From NCBI RefSeq assembly GCF_000753865.1, contig NZ_JQFW01000002.1, positions 142,012-206,011 on the forward strand: DNA of 64,000 nt, written 5' to 3'. The position numbers and the translations under genes are program-made. Under the pieces are notes generated by a model, which was given only the letters and a program-made list of their open reading frames with translations, had not been told where the DNA came from and ran no database searches. Shown piece by piece: positions 1 to 8,610 of this stretch. This DNA is from Alteromonas sp. LOR (GTDB lineage Bacteria; Pseudomonadota; Gammaproteobacteria; Enterobacterales; Alteromonadaceae). The first letter of the stretch is position 1. Each line of letters starts with the position of its first letter.

Positions 1-860
1 GCTACGCGGCGTTTATCCATTAAGTTTATTGAACCTACTACGCCCTCTAAATTTTGGAAAATATCTTGAACTACGCCGTAAGCGGTTTCGAAACTGTCTT
101 CATCAAAAAAGCGCATATAAAACGAATCAAAAGCAGGTTTTTTTCTTGCTAGAGCGATTGTTACTTCGGTTACCACCATATTGCCAGACTGGGTAAAAAT
201 GCCATCGAGGTAGGGGCCATGCTTCCATTTAAAGGTTTTGTCTACGTAACACTCTTCACCATTTGAATTACTGGCATTGCTCATCGCTTGTAACGATGAT
301 TCGTAGAAGCTACTGTCCGCCAAATAGCCTTTTATGGCAGTGACAGCAGTAAAGTGGTCTGCGATAGGGGTAATGCCATAGCCTCTTTCAAGCGCATTTC
401 CAAGTATACTTGTAGTAGGGCCGGCGCCAGTCACTGGCACCATAAAGGGGGCATTTAGTTCTTGCAGAAAGTCATACAGTTGCTGTTGGGTAACGCCTGG
501 CTGAATAGATGCTATGCCGCTTTCAGAATCAAAAAACGTTACTTCATTCAGTAAACTCATATCAAGTAAAATCGCATTTTCATTTTTACTGCTAGGGTTC
601 GCGCTACCATACCCCCAGTTTTTTCCAGTACTTATGGGATAAATCGATAAGTGTTCGAAGTCTCGTTGTAGTGTCGAGACCACATTTAAAATCAACGGTA
701 TTGCCTTTGTGGTAAGGGGTCTTACAATACAGATAGCATTGAGTGTAAGACACTCTGTATTAGTAAGCTCTTCGCTGGTGATGCAATTAACCTCGGCTGA
801 CCTGCCTAAGCGCTCTGCTAAAATTTGAAGTAAATTATCTAGCTTGGTTGTCGCCGTCAT
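1..860 (-). CDS. FAD-linked oxidase, VAO/4-cresol dehydrogenase type (partial, 3' end outside window)
   Basis: An open frame runs from ATG at 860 to the window edge without a stop, giving about 286 N-terminal residues. The segment with STGKNWGYG, followed about 40 residues later by IASIQPGVTQQQLYDFLQ, is the FAD-binding PCMH fold typical of vanillyl-alcohol oxidase and 4-cresol dehydrogenase relatives. These flavoproteins oxidise phenolic or other alcohol and aldehyde substrates; the substrate here cannot be read from the sequence. The catalytic cap domain and C-terminus are outside the window. No signal peptide is visible. It is divergent from the Tat-protein operon starting at 1107, with about 245 bp between them. 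Family assignment is by motif recognition. Confidence 0.75.
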   Translation of the reverse strand, partial: MTATTKLDNLLQILAERLGRSAEVNCITSEELTNTECLTLNAICIVRPLTTKAIPLILNVVSTLQRDFEHLSIYPISTGKNWGYGSANPSSKNENAILLDMSLLNEVTFFDSESGIASIQPGVTQQQLYDFLQELNAPFMVPVTGAGPTTSILGNALERGYGITPIADHFTAVTAIKGYLADSSFYESSLQAMSNASNSNGEECYVDKTFKWKHGPYLDGIFTQSGNMVVTEVTIALARKKPAFDSFYMRFFDEDSFETAYGVVQDIFQNLEGVVGSINLMDKRRV

Positions 861-1106
861 TATTCTCGTCCTTCGTCTGTGTTTAGACACAACAATACTA
901 TATTAGAGAGGTGTGAATTATTTGTCTTCACAACAAGTTGTTTATAACCTAGTATTACAGAAGTTAAATATTTCAGCGTCAAAAAAATTTACAGCTATAT
1001 TTAAGAAGTTCGTAGCACTCTGAAAAGAAACAGTTTTTAATTTGGCGCATTTTTTGCTTTAATCAATATCATAGTTATTTAAAAGCTCGAAAAGCTGGAG
1101 TTATTC

Positions 1107-2000
1107 GTGGAAGATAATAGAACAAGCAGCAGACGTAAATTCATCAAGACGTCGGGCGCTATCGCAGGTATCACTGTTATCCCGTCGAAATCGGTATGGG
1201 GCGCTTGCAATGCTTCCGGTGTTTCTGGCGGTTCGCAGGCGCTAGAAAGTGTGTGCCAAGTAAGTTCACAGGATGACCCCGAGAATAAAGTCAGTTTAGG
1301 CGGTTTTCCTGCTTCTGACTTCCAAAATCTGTTCACGGCTGTCAACAGAGGGGGGTTACCAAACCTTTCTGCTCGTGGAACGGCTGGTAAGATGTTCACA
1401 AAAAGTTCTTGGTTGGACGCGTCGGTACCGCATCGCGTTAACAATTTCGATTTTCCTGTTTTTAGATATGATGGTAACGGCACTAGTACAAATCTTATTT
1501 ATGCGGATGGACAAGTTCAGAACACACCAGTAAAAAATAAATTGAACAGTTTGGATGGTGCTAAGAAGAATAAAGTCAACAATGTAGATCCTCATTTGAT
1601 CAAAGGTGTTTTAAATAGCAGCACCGACTGGCACATGAGTGAGTTGCTAGCCGTTCGCGGTAAACTTGAGATGCTAGCTAATGAGAAGTTAACATACGTC
1701 TCTGGCGTTGGCTCGAATGGTAAAGCTGTTCAAGCAAGTTTTAACGTTTTGGACGAGCTGAAAACGGGAAGGGGGCCAGTACTTCTTCAAATATCGGCTC
1801 TGTATTTAAACCTAATCGCAGGCTTCAGCTCAGGTGTTCCACTTGGCTATACGGTTAAGCAGTATTGCGAACATCTTGTTTCGATCATGCTGGAAAACGC
1901 AACTTCGCCAGGCTTTGCGACTGACCTCACCGTCAAAGTTTCTAGTCGATTTAGTGCTCCTAAAGCGTTAGAGGCTTCAAGCTTTCTGAGCGCGAATTGA
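1107..2000 (+). CDS. Tat-exported protein of unknown function
   Basis: The protein has 297 residues and starts at GTG 1107, with a GGAG-type ribosome binding site about 7 nt upstream. The N-terminus SRRKFIK followed by a mildly hydrophobic stretch (residues about 15-33) is a twin-arginine signal, so a folded, possibly cofactor-bearing or modified protein is likely exported to the periplasm. The mature part has no motif I recognise; it is rich in Asn, Ser and Gly and contains a YVSGVGSNGKAV segment near the middle. It is the first gene of a compact operon: its TGA is directly followed by the GTG of the PqqD-like gene. From this position I infer that it could be the substrate or output of the downstream kinase/nucleotidyltransferase system. 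Function unknown. Confidence 0.8.
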   Translation: MEDNRTSSRRKFIKTSGAIAGITVIPSKSVWGACNASGVSGGSQALESVCQVSSQDDPENKVSLGGFPASDFQNLFTAVNRGGLPNLSARGTAGKMFTKSSWLDASVPHRVNNFDFPVFRYDGNGTSTNLIYADGQVQNTPVKNKLNSLDGAKKNKVNNVDPHLIKGVLNSSTDWHMSELLAVRGKLEMLANEKLTYVSGVGSNGKAVQASFNVLDELKTGRGPVLLQISALYLNLIAGFSSGVPLGYTVKQYCEHLVSIMLENATSPGFATDLTVKVSSRFSAPKALEASSFLSAN

Positions 2001-2222
2001 GTGCTCGACAAAGATCAAAACTCTGACATTTTTATCTTTGATGACAAGTCTGGTTTGGCGGTGTTAAGGAAGGATCTTAACACCGTCATAATATATACGT
2101 CTTCGATCGAACAAAAAATGCCAACGCTTTACTCGCTCCTTAACTCAGCGAATGTGTCGAAGGCCAGAGTCATTGAAGAAGTTAACGTTCAAGGGCTTTT
2201 CAAGGTTGACTATACGTATTAA
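2001..2222 (+). CDS. small PqqD-like protein (putative peptide chaperone)
   Basis: The protein has 73 residues and a GTG start immediately after the stop of the Tat-protein gene. The segment IFIFDDKSGLAVLRKDLNTV resembles the N-terminal strands of PqqD-family peptide-binding chaperones (a short acidic turn followed by a hydrophobic strand). The C-terminal part is short for the family (usually about 90 residues). Such proteins are known to sit beside HprK-related kinase A and a nucleotidyltransferase in the so-called HPr-rel-A systems, which is the arrangement here, so the assignment leans on context as well as sequence. Its 3' end overlaps the kinase frame by up to 71 nt, depending on the kinase start. 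A divergent small protein of another kind is possible. Confidence 0.55.
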   Translation: MLDKDQNSDIFIFDDKSGLAVLRKDLNTVIIYTSSIEQKMPTLYSLLNSANVSKARVIEEVNVQGLFKVDYTY

Positions 2223-3063
2223 TAGTGGAGCATATCGTTTTGACCTCAACGGTATTCAGCCAGATGTAATCGATGTATTAAGATTAATGTATGGAAGCAG
2301 CCTAGAGTCAAATACTTATGGCTTTTGTGATTTTCATCTTTCGGTAAAAACGACGTCCCCAGTGAGGCGTCTATTTAGAAAACAGTGCGTAATTGACGTT
2401 GAGGGAGTAACGCCTTTTAATCCAATATCAACTAAACATATTGTTCCTTCATTAGAATGGGCAATGAATTGGGCAGTTGCCGCGTTTGAGCATACAAAAT
2501 TAAGTATTCATTCCTCTGTTGTGGTAAAGAACAATAAAGCGATTCTGTTCCCAGCATCCTCAGGGTCTGGAAAGTCTACTCTTGCCACATATCTTGGAGC
2601 TAAAGGCTGGCAAATGTTTTCAGACGAAATGGCGTTGATAGATACGCAGTCCTTGAACATTACGCCATTGTATAGACCCTCATCACTGAAAAATGAGTCG
2701 ATTAACGTTATCCAGCGCTTATGTCCTAGTATCATCTTGTCGAAAAGTGCTCTTTCTACCCACAAAGGCGATATTGCACACGCAAAACTATACTCTACGG
2801 AAGAATTTAATACGTTCGAGCCTACATCACCAGATTTCGTTACTTTCCTCAGATACTCGCCTCTTAAGCAAACAACCATTACAGAGCTTACGCAGTCAGA
2901 AACATTCGCAATGCTAATAAGAAACGCTTTTAACTATAATATATTAGGTAAAATTGGATTTGACACACTTACACGCGTGGTTACTAATACCAGAGGGTAT
3001 TACATAGAATACAGCGATATGCATGATTTAAATGACTTTCTGTCTGAATTAGTGGAGCAGTGA
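2152..3063 (+). CDS. HprK-related kinase A-like P-loop protein
   Basis: The protein has about 303 residues. The segment HSSVVVKNNKAILFPASSGSG followed by KSTLA (P-loop near residues 135-142) and the SDEMALID acidic motif about 20 residues later match the HPr kinase/PEP carboxykinase-like fold of HprK-related kinase A proteins. The N-terminal IRINSGAYRF...VLRLMYG segment also fits that family. True HprK phosphorylates HPr on serine; the substrate of the related kinases is not known. ATG 2152 keeps the whole family-like N-terminus but overlaps the previous gene by 71 nt; TTG 2173 or 2206 would reduce the overlap. The 3' end overlaps the next gene (stop TGA 3061-3063, ATG 3063), indicating translational coupling. 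Confidence 0.75.
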   Translation: MCRRPESLKKLTFKGFSRLTIRINSGAYRFDLNGIQPDVIDVLRLMYGSSLESNTYGFCDFHLSVKTTSPVRRLFRKQCVIDVEGVTPFNPISTKHIVPSLEWAMNWAVAAFEHTKLSIHSSVVVKNNKAILFPASSGSGKSTLATYLGAKGWQMFSDEMALIDTQSLNITPLYRPSSLKNESINVIQRLCPSIILSKSALSTHKGDIAHAKLYSTEEFNTFEPTSPDFVTFLRYSPLKQTTITELTQSETFAMLIRNAFNYNILGKIGFDTLTRVVTNTRGYYIEYSDMHDLNDFLSELVEQ

Positions 3064-4160
3064 TGCTTAGCCGGTCTGTTTTTATTAGCGTTTATTGTCG
3101 TTTAGAAGGCATAGAGTATCTAAATGAAGTGCAGTGGAACGCGTTAATAAGAATATTGAGGCAAAAGTCCCTAATAGCCTCTTATTATCACAGACTATGC
3201 TTAAGAGACCTAGACGGGCTAATTCCAGGTTATTGCAAAAATGTGTTTATATCAGCAATAAGATTTGCAGATGCGCAAGCCCATCAGACTTCCGTGCAAG
3301 CAGAAAAACTTACGGCATTACTTGGAAGGCATGATATCCCTTTTATTTTCTTAAAAGGGGCTGCATATACGCTTGGGAAAAACGCAAACGGTGTCGGCAG
3401 GTTAATGACGGACATCGACATTTGTGTTACCAGAGAAATTATCGATAAACTTGAAGTTGTTCTACTCGACAAAGGGTGGACATTCAAAGAAATGGATGAG
3501 CACGACGACAAGTACTACAGAGCATGGTCTCATGAATTACCACCGCTCACTAATGATGAAGATGGTGTTGTGCTTGATGTCCATCATACCTTAGTGCCCC
3601 CGGTAAAAGGGCGCTTTCTTGATATTGAAAAGTTAGTAGCGAGTTCAGTGGATAACGCTAAATTCAGTGTGCCGTCTAAAGAGTGGTTAGTACTTCATTC
3701 TGCGCTTCACTTAATTATTAATGAAGATGTTGATAATGGTCTGCGAGATTTAACTGACATTTATCGATTGCTCAGCGATGAAGCTGATGCAAAAGCTGCG
3801 ATGGATAGAACGAGTACGTTGTTCAAACAAGAAGGTTTTTATAACGAATGGCTTACACTTGCAAGATTGCTAAAGTTTTACTTTGCGCTGGATATACTTG
3901 ACGATGCGGATAAAAAGCTCCCCCTTTATTACAGAATAAGAGCAATAGCTCTAACAAGGTCCTTACTGCCACGCTCTTCTTTTATTACTAATAAATATAG
4001 TGCGTTTTGGAGTTTACTGAACTATTTGCTGGGCTACGAATCAAAAATGCCGTTCCATATTTTAGTTAGGCAGGCGCTCTTCAAAGTATACAGAAATGCT
4101 GCGAAATTTATTTTTGGTGAGTTTTTCTTCCGAAAAGCAAAAAAATTAAAGGAAAATTAA
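3063..4160 (+). CDS. nucleotidyltransferase family protein (PF14907-like)
   Basis: The protein has about 365 residues. ATG 3063 overlaps the stop of the kinase gene; an in-frame GTG at 3060 is an alternative. The run IPFIFLKGAAYTLG followed by RLMTDIDICV contains the LKG and MxDIDI elements of the large NTP_transf_5 nucleotidyltransferase group, in which the aspartates bind metal. DVHHTLVPP further on is also typical. This family is the usual third member beside PqqD-like and HprK-like proteins. The biochemical target is unknown; transfer of a nucleotide to a protein or sugar is the family-level expectation. Its stop TAA (4158-4160) overlaps the ATG of the epimerase gene, so the operon continues. 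Confidence 0.75.
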   Translation: MLSRSVFISVYCRLEGIEYLNEVQWNALIRILRQKSLIASYYHRLCLRDLDGLIPGYCKNVFISAIRFADAQAHQTSVQAEKLTALLGRHDIPFIFLKGAAYTLGKNANGVGRLMTDIDICVTREIIDKLEVVLLDKGWTFKEMDEHDDKYYRAWSHELPPLTNDEDGVVLDVHHTLVPPVKGRFLDIEKLVASSVDNAKFSVPSKEWLVLHSALHLIINEDVDNGLRDLTDIYRLLSDEADAKAAMDRTSTLFKQEGFYNEWLTLARLLKFYFALDILDDADKKLPLYYRIRAIALTRSLLPRSSFITNKYSAFWSLLNYLLGYESKMPFHILVRQALFKVYRNAAKFIFGEFFFRKAKKLKEN

Positions 4161-5149
4161 TGAAAATCTTGGTCACTGGCGCTGCCGGTTTTATTGGTGC
4201 CGCAGTTTCTCAACATATTATAAATCGTGGCGATGAGGTTGTCGGCATAGATAACATTAACGATTACTACGATACCAACTTAAAATATGCGCGTTTAAAA
4301 GAGATAAGCTCGTCACCTGCTTCTTCATTGTTCTCCTTCATTGAAATGGGCGTGGAAGCCCGAGATAAAATGACCGCGCTATTTGAAGAGCATAAATTCG
4401 ACGGAGTAATTCACCTCGCTGCGCAAGCAGGAGTTCGTTATTCCCTTGAGAACCCAAACGCATACATAGACAGTAATGTTGTAGGGTTTATGAATATTCT
4501 TGAGGGCTGTCGTCATACAAACATTCGACATTTAGTTTATGCATCTTCAAGCTCTGTTTACGGTTCAAATAAAGAAATGCCCTTTTCTGAAAAGCATAAT
4601 GTGGATCATCCGGTAAGTATTTACGCCGCTACCAAAAAAGCCAACGAGTTGATGGCACATACTTACAGCCACTTATATGGTCTAGTCACCACTGGGTTAC
4701 GCTTTTTTACTGTGTACGGTCCATGGGGGCGACCAGATATGGCCCCGATGAAGTTTGCCAAGGCGATATCATCAAAAGGAAGTATTGACGTTTATAACTA
4801 TGGCGAGCACAGAAGAGATTTTACCTATATTGATGACATTGTAGAGGGCGTCGTTAGGTCGCTTGATAGGGTGAATTGTACAGATCCAGACGCAAACATT
4901 TCAGGCGATAGATATGAAGTAATTAATATCGGCGCACAAACGCCGGTGCATCTTCTTAGCTTTATTGAATTGATGGAAAAAGCGTTTGGTAGCGCTGTGA
5001 ACAAAAATTTACTGCCTATTCAGCCCGGAGACGTGCCAGATACTTATGCAGATGTGTCTAGGTTGACAGAATTAACAGGATATCAACCTAAAACGTCTAT
5101 CGAGGAAGGGGTGAAGCGGTTCGCTGAATGGTACAAGGCGTTTTATTAG
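4160..5149 (+). CDS. NAD-dependent epimerase/dehydratase, UDP-glucuronate 4-epimerase-like
   Basis: This is a 329-residue extended short-chain dehydrogenase. The N-terminal GAAGFIG motif (residues 7-13) binds NAD, and SSSSVYG (129-135) and YAATK (Tyr155, Lys159) form the catalytic centre. The DNINDYYDTNLKYARL segment after the first Rossmann strand and FTVYGPWGRPDMA are characteristic of UDP-glucuronate 4-epimerases that make UDP-galacturonate for surface polysaccharides; UDP-glucose epimerases differ there. It starts within the stop codon of the nucleotidyltransferase gene, so it is the last gene of the 1107-5149 operon. It ends 4 bp inside the convergent patatin gene. Placing a nucleotide-sugar enzyme in an HprK-like/nucleotidyltransferase operon hints at a glycan-related task (inference). 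Confidence 0.88.
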   Translation: MKILVTGAAGFIGAAVSQHIINRGDEVVGIDNINDYYDTNLKYARLKEISSSPASSLFSFIEMGVEARDKMTALFEEHKFDGVIHLAAQAGVRYSLENPNAYIDSNVVGFMNILEGCRHTNIRHLVYASSSSVYGSNKEMPFSEKHNVDHPVSIYAATKKANELMAHTYSHLYGLVTTGLRFFTVYGPWGRPDMAPMKFAKAISSKGSIDVYNYGEHRRDFTYIDDIVEGVVRSLDRVNCTDPDANISGDRYEVINIGAQTPVHLLSFIELMEKAFGSAVNKNLLPIQPGDVPDTYADVSRLTELTGYQPKTSIEEGVKRFAEWYKAFY

Positions 5150-6015
5150 CGCCTAAACCCCTTCCCATTTGTTTGAATATATCCCGCGTATTTTTTCGGC
5201 AAGAACTCACGGGTGGTAGAATACCCAAGGTCGAATAGAGTGTTTTTTATCTCTGGCGTTAGCGAAAAATCCACCGCTGAAATTTCGCCTGTATTCACTA
5301 CAACAGTGTTGTGCCAATAACGGGCGTTTACGTATTCCCGAGACATCGCCGTCATAAATGTTCTGATAAGCATGCCCACATACTGGGGCAGCTGTAATAC
5401 ATTCTTTTTAATTATTCTGCGTTTTTGCATGGTGCTTTGTAGGCGAAAACATACTGATGGTGTGCCGTCACCTTGCCAATCTTCAAATAGGGCGTCCTCT
5501 GATAGGATGGCGCCGTCTACCAGCAAGTACTCTTTGAATGGCTTAAATGAGAATATGAGGGGGATAGACATAGAATATCTCACCGCTTCAGATACTTTCA
5601 TGTCTGGCGTAGTTGCCCGATTAAACAGTACTGGCCCACCACCATTTACATCGGTCGCTAATATATTCAAGGCCATTGGCATATCTGAAAACGTTGCGCC
5701 TTCTAGTTGCTCATCAATCCACTGCTGAAAAACATCCCCCGACGATAAACCGCCTTCTCGAAGTAATCTGAACAGGCTGAAAGCAGTAAACTGCTTAAAG
5801 TCGGTGTTAAGGGCTAGCTCGCGCATTTGCTCAACGGAATAACCCTTGGCAAATAATGACGCAACAATAGAGCCGCCAGATACCCCAACTAGGGTGGAAA
5901 ATTCGATGTTCATGTCTTGCAGCGCTTTAATGATGCCAATATGTGCACTAAGGCGAGTTCCTCCCCCTGAAAAGATAGGAACAATACGCGTATTGGGTAC
6001 AGATTCTATTGGCAT
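5146..6015 (-). CDS. patatin-like phospholipase
   Basis: The protein has 289 residues. It shows the three patatin signatures: the oxyanion-hole GGGTRL near residues 17-22, the nucleophile elbow GVSGGS with Ser46, and the DGA motif with Asp167 (LLVDGA). Ser and Asp form the dyad that hydrolyses acyl esters of phospholipids or related lipids. Its size fits the bacterial cytosolic RssA/YchK-like group; no signal peptide or transmembrane segment is visible. It converges on the epimerase gene with a 4-bp overlap of the 3' ends and is read alone, with about 180 bp to glcB downstream of its promoter side. Confidence 0.88.
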   Translation of the reverse strand: MPIESVPNTRIVPIFSGGGTRLSAHIGIIKALQDMNIEFSTLVGVSGGSIVASLFAKGYSVEQMRELALNTDFKQFTAFSLFRLLREGGLSSGDVFQQWIDEQLEGATFSDMPMALNILATDVNGGGPVLFNRATTPDMKVSEAVRYSMSIPLIFSFKPFKEYLLVDGAILSEDALFEDWQGDGTPSVCFRLQSTMQKRRIIKKNVLQLPQYVGMLIRTFMTAMSREYVNARYWHNTVVVNTGEISAVDFSLTPEIKNTLFDLGYSTTREFLPKKYAGYIQTNGKGFRR

Positions 6016-6150
6016 GCTTTTCTCATAGTTATTGCGTGCAGCGATAGGTTTATAGAGTATTTAATGCATAAAGTAATCATAGTGTAGAGACGATAAATCA
6101 CCACTTATATTTTGAGTTTTTTTATGATTAGCCTTTGCTTTACAAAGAAA

Positions 6151-6175
6151 AAACGGGTGCTAAAAAGCACCCGTT
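6151..6175 (-). terminator. Rho-independent terminator of glcB
   Basis: A perfect 10-bp inverted repeat (AAACGGGTGC / GCACCCGTTT) with a 5-nt loop lies about 20 nt beyond the glcB stop. On the minus strand it is followed by a T-rich run, as expected for an intrinsic terminator. Confidence 0.85.
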
Positions 6176-6196
6176 TGTCATAGTGCATCAGTAGTA

Positions 6197-8395
6197 TTAT
6201 GACTGCGCTAGTTTTGCTTTCATTTCACGTCTTTTAGCATGCAGTAGAGGCTCGGTGTAACCCGATGGTTGCTCCTTACCCTTAAATATTAGGTCGCTAG
6301 CGGCCTGAAACCCAATGGAGTTTTCCAAGTCTGGCGTCATTGGAATGTATTCAGCATCGCTGGCATTTTGTTCATCTACCAGCACAGCCATGCGTGACAG
6401 CGATTCTTTAACCTGGTCAACGCTTACAATGCCGTGCTCTAACCAATTGGCAATGTGCTGCGAAGAAATACGCAGTGTGGCTCTGTCTTCCATTAATCCT
6501 ACATCATTAATATCAGGTACTTTCGAGCACCCTACACCTTGGTGCACCCAGCGAACAACGTAGCCTAAAATTCCCTGAACATTGTTATCTATCTCACGTT
6601 TAATACCGTCACGGGTAAGACTTGAAGTGTCTTCTAAAAGCGGGATAGTGAGAATGTCGTTTAAACCGTCGAAGTTTTCGTCTAACTGCTTTTGTACGTC
6701 AAACACGTTCACATCGTGATAGTGAAGGGCATGCAGTGTTGCTGCAGTAGGAGAGGGGACCCATGCGGTGTTCGCGCCGGCCTTTAAGTGTCCAATCTTC
6801 GCGTCCATCATGTTTTGCATTTCATCAGGAGTTGGCCACATGCCTTTCCCTATCTGGGCTTTGCCAGACAATCCACAGCGTAAACCAACCGCCACATTTG
6901 CGGTTTCGTAGGCTTTAATCCACGACATTGCTTTTAACGAGGCTTTTTCTGCAAACGGGCCGGCCAACATAGAAGTATGAATTTCATCGCCGGTACGATC
7001 TAAAAAGCCGGTATTGATAAATACTACGCGCGATTGTGCTTCAGCAATGCAGGCTTGAAGGTTAACGCTGGTTCTGCGCTCTTCATCCATAATGCCCATT
7101 TTAAGCGTATTACGCGGTACATCGATAATCTCTTCAATACGTTCAAACAAGACATTGGAAAATGCCACTTCTTCGGGCCCGTGCATTTTAGGTTTAACGA
7201 TATAAACGCTGCCTTCACGACTATTTGTATAATCGCTGTTGCCGAGTAAGTCGTGCTTTGCGATGAGAGAAGTGATGAGTCCGTCCATTATTCCTTCAGG
7301 CACTTCTTCGCCATCAAACAGCATGGCGTTGTTTGTCATTAAGTGACCTACGTTACGAACGAACATCAAGCTTCTACCTGATAGCACAAGCTCGTTTTGT
7401 GACGTCGTTTTTTCTGATGGTACGTGCTTTGACGGGTGATAGGCACGGTCACTATGCATAGCGCGCACAATGTTTTTGCCGCCCTTTGTCATCTCAATGC
7501 GTAAACTGCCTTTCATTAGCCCAAGCCAGTTGCTGTAAACTAATGTTTTGTCCTCAGCATCTACTGCCGCAACTGAGTCTTCACAATCCATAATGGTGGT
7601 GAGTGCAGCTTCAACGAGAACGTCTTTTACGTTGGCTGAGTCACTTTCACCAATAGGATGTGTGGGGTCTATTTGAATTTCAAAGTGCAAGCCGTTGTGC
7701 GCAAACAATAGTGCAGAGGGTGCGCTTATATCACCTTGGTAACCTTGCCACTGCTCGGTATTGGCAAGCGTAGTCACATCGCCATCGGTAAGTTGGACCG
7801 ACAGCTTCCCCGTCTCTATTTTGTATTTTACAGCATTTGCATGACTGCCTTTTGCAAGGGGGATCATGCTGTCTAGGTAAGCTTTGGCTTTTTCTACCAC
7901 TTTTGCGCCGCGAATTGGGTTATACGCTTTGCCAGGTTCAGCGCCATTTTCTGTCCCGATAACATCAGTGCCATATAACGCGTCATAAAGGCTACCCCAA
8001 CGTGCGTTAACCGCATTGAGCGCATAGCGTGCGTTGTTAATTGGCACAACAAGCTGAGGCCCTGCCATGGTGGCAATTTCAGGATCCACATTTGTGGTAG
8101 CCGCCGCAACATTATTGGGCTGCTCTACTAGGTAACCGATTTTCTTTAAAAAAGCGGTATATTCGCTACCCGGAGCGGGGTTTCCTGCTTTGTGGTAATC
8201 ATCGATAGCGCGCTGAAGCTGTTCACGCTTTTCAAGTAGTGCGCGATTTTGGGGAATGAATTCTGCAAAGAGGGCTTCAGCGCCTTTCCAAAATGATTCT
8301 GGCTGAACTTTTGTGCCTGGGATGGCCTGATCGTTAATAAAGCTATCAAGTTGCGCTGCAACCTGAAGTCGACCGTGCGTGATATATCCTTGCAT
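6197..8395 (-). CDS. glcB: malate synthase G
   Basis: The protein has 732 residues, the usual length of the monomeric malate synthase G. It condenses glyoxylate with acetyl-CoA to malate, completing the glyoxylate shunt in the cytosol. Family stretches include [34 protein letters not shown] and [17 protein letters not shown]. The start [19 protein letters not shown] matches the conserved N-terminus. The isocitrate lyase and a LysR gene lie upstream on the same strand, and the glcB and aceA upstream regions share a conserved element (8553-8589 and 11567-11602), so joint control is likely. An intrinsic terminator follows the gene. Confidence 0.96.
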   Translation of the reverse strand: MQGYITHGRLQVAAQLDSFINDQAIPGTKVQPESFWKGAEALFAEFIPQNRALLEKREQLQRAIDDYHKAGNPAPGSEYTAFLKKIGYLVEQPNNVAAATTNVDPEIATMAGPQLVVPINNARYALNAVNARWGSLYDALYGTDVIGTENGAEPGKAYNPIRGAKVVEKAKAYLDSMIPLAKGSHANAVKYKIETGKLSVQLTDGDVTTLANTEQWQGYQGDISAPSALLFAHNGLHFEIQIDPTHPIGESDSANVKDVLVEAALTTIMDCEDSVAAVDAEDKTLVYSNWLGLMKGSLRIEMTKGGKNIVRAMHSDRAYHPSKHVPSEKTTSQNELVLSGRSLMFVRNVGHLMTNNAMLFDGEEVPEGIMDGLITSLIAKHDLLGNSDYTNSREGSVYIVKPKMHGPEEVAFSNVLFERIEEIIDVPRNTLKMGIMDEERRTSVNLQACIAEAQSRVVFINTGFLDRTGDEIHTSMLAGPFAEKASLKAMSWIKAYETANVAVGLRCGLSGKAQIGKGMWPTPDEMQNMMDAKIGHLKAGANTAWVPSPTAATLHALHYHDVNVFDVQKQLDENFDGLNDILTIPLLEDTSSLTRDGIKREIDNNVQGILGYVVRWVHQGVGCSKVPDINDVGLMEDRATLRISSQHIANWLEHGIVSVDQVKESLSRMAVLVDEQNASDAEYIPMTPDLENSIGFQAASDLIFKGKEQPSGYTEPLLHAKRREMKAKLAQS

Positions 8396-8461
8396 AACTA
8401 CCTCTATACATTGTGTTACTAGGAAATGTTTTACTTGGTAAGCATGTACTACGTGCTCACT

Positions 8462-8505
8462 GTACTTTTCGTAAAGTACATTTTAGTAAAGTACGTTTTA
8501 GTAAA
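8462..8505. repeat. 15-nt direct repeats and dyad upstream of glcB
   Basis: Two adjacent 15-nt units (GTAAAGTACRTTTTA, 8471-8485 and 8486-8500) are followed by a partial third copy. The first unit overlaps a dyad, GTACTTT-TCGT-AAAGTAC (8462-8479). The block lies 70-110 bp before the glcB start codon, where an operator could sit. It may equally be a chance tandem duplication like others in this window. Confidence 0.5.
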
Positions 8506-8552
8506 GCCTTAGCCTAGTGTAGTGCGTATAGAGATAGTTTTTTAATTTATGG

Positions 8553-8589
8553 TTTGTATTGCTGTCATAATTTTTGTGAATGTTAGTGG
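8553..8589 (-). promoter_or_regulatory. glyoxylate-regulon element, glcB copy
   Basis: A stretch of about 36 bp, about 160 bp before the glcB start, is nearly repeated upstream of aceA (11567-11602). On the minus strand both copies keep ACATTCACAA, then after a variable A/T patch ATGAC and GCAAT, giving a TCA-N9-TGA dyad. A second shared block, CYACACTAGG, lies 35-40 nt further towards each gene and could contain a -10 hexamer. Conservation of both blocks at similar distances before two pathway genes suggests a common regulator site; the LysR encoded next door is the obvious candidate. Confidence 0.6.
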
Positions 8590-8610
8590 TTCCAGTATAG
8601 TAATTTGCAA

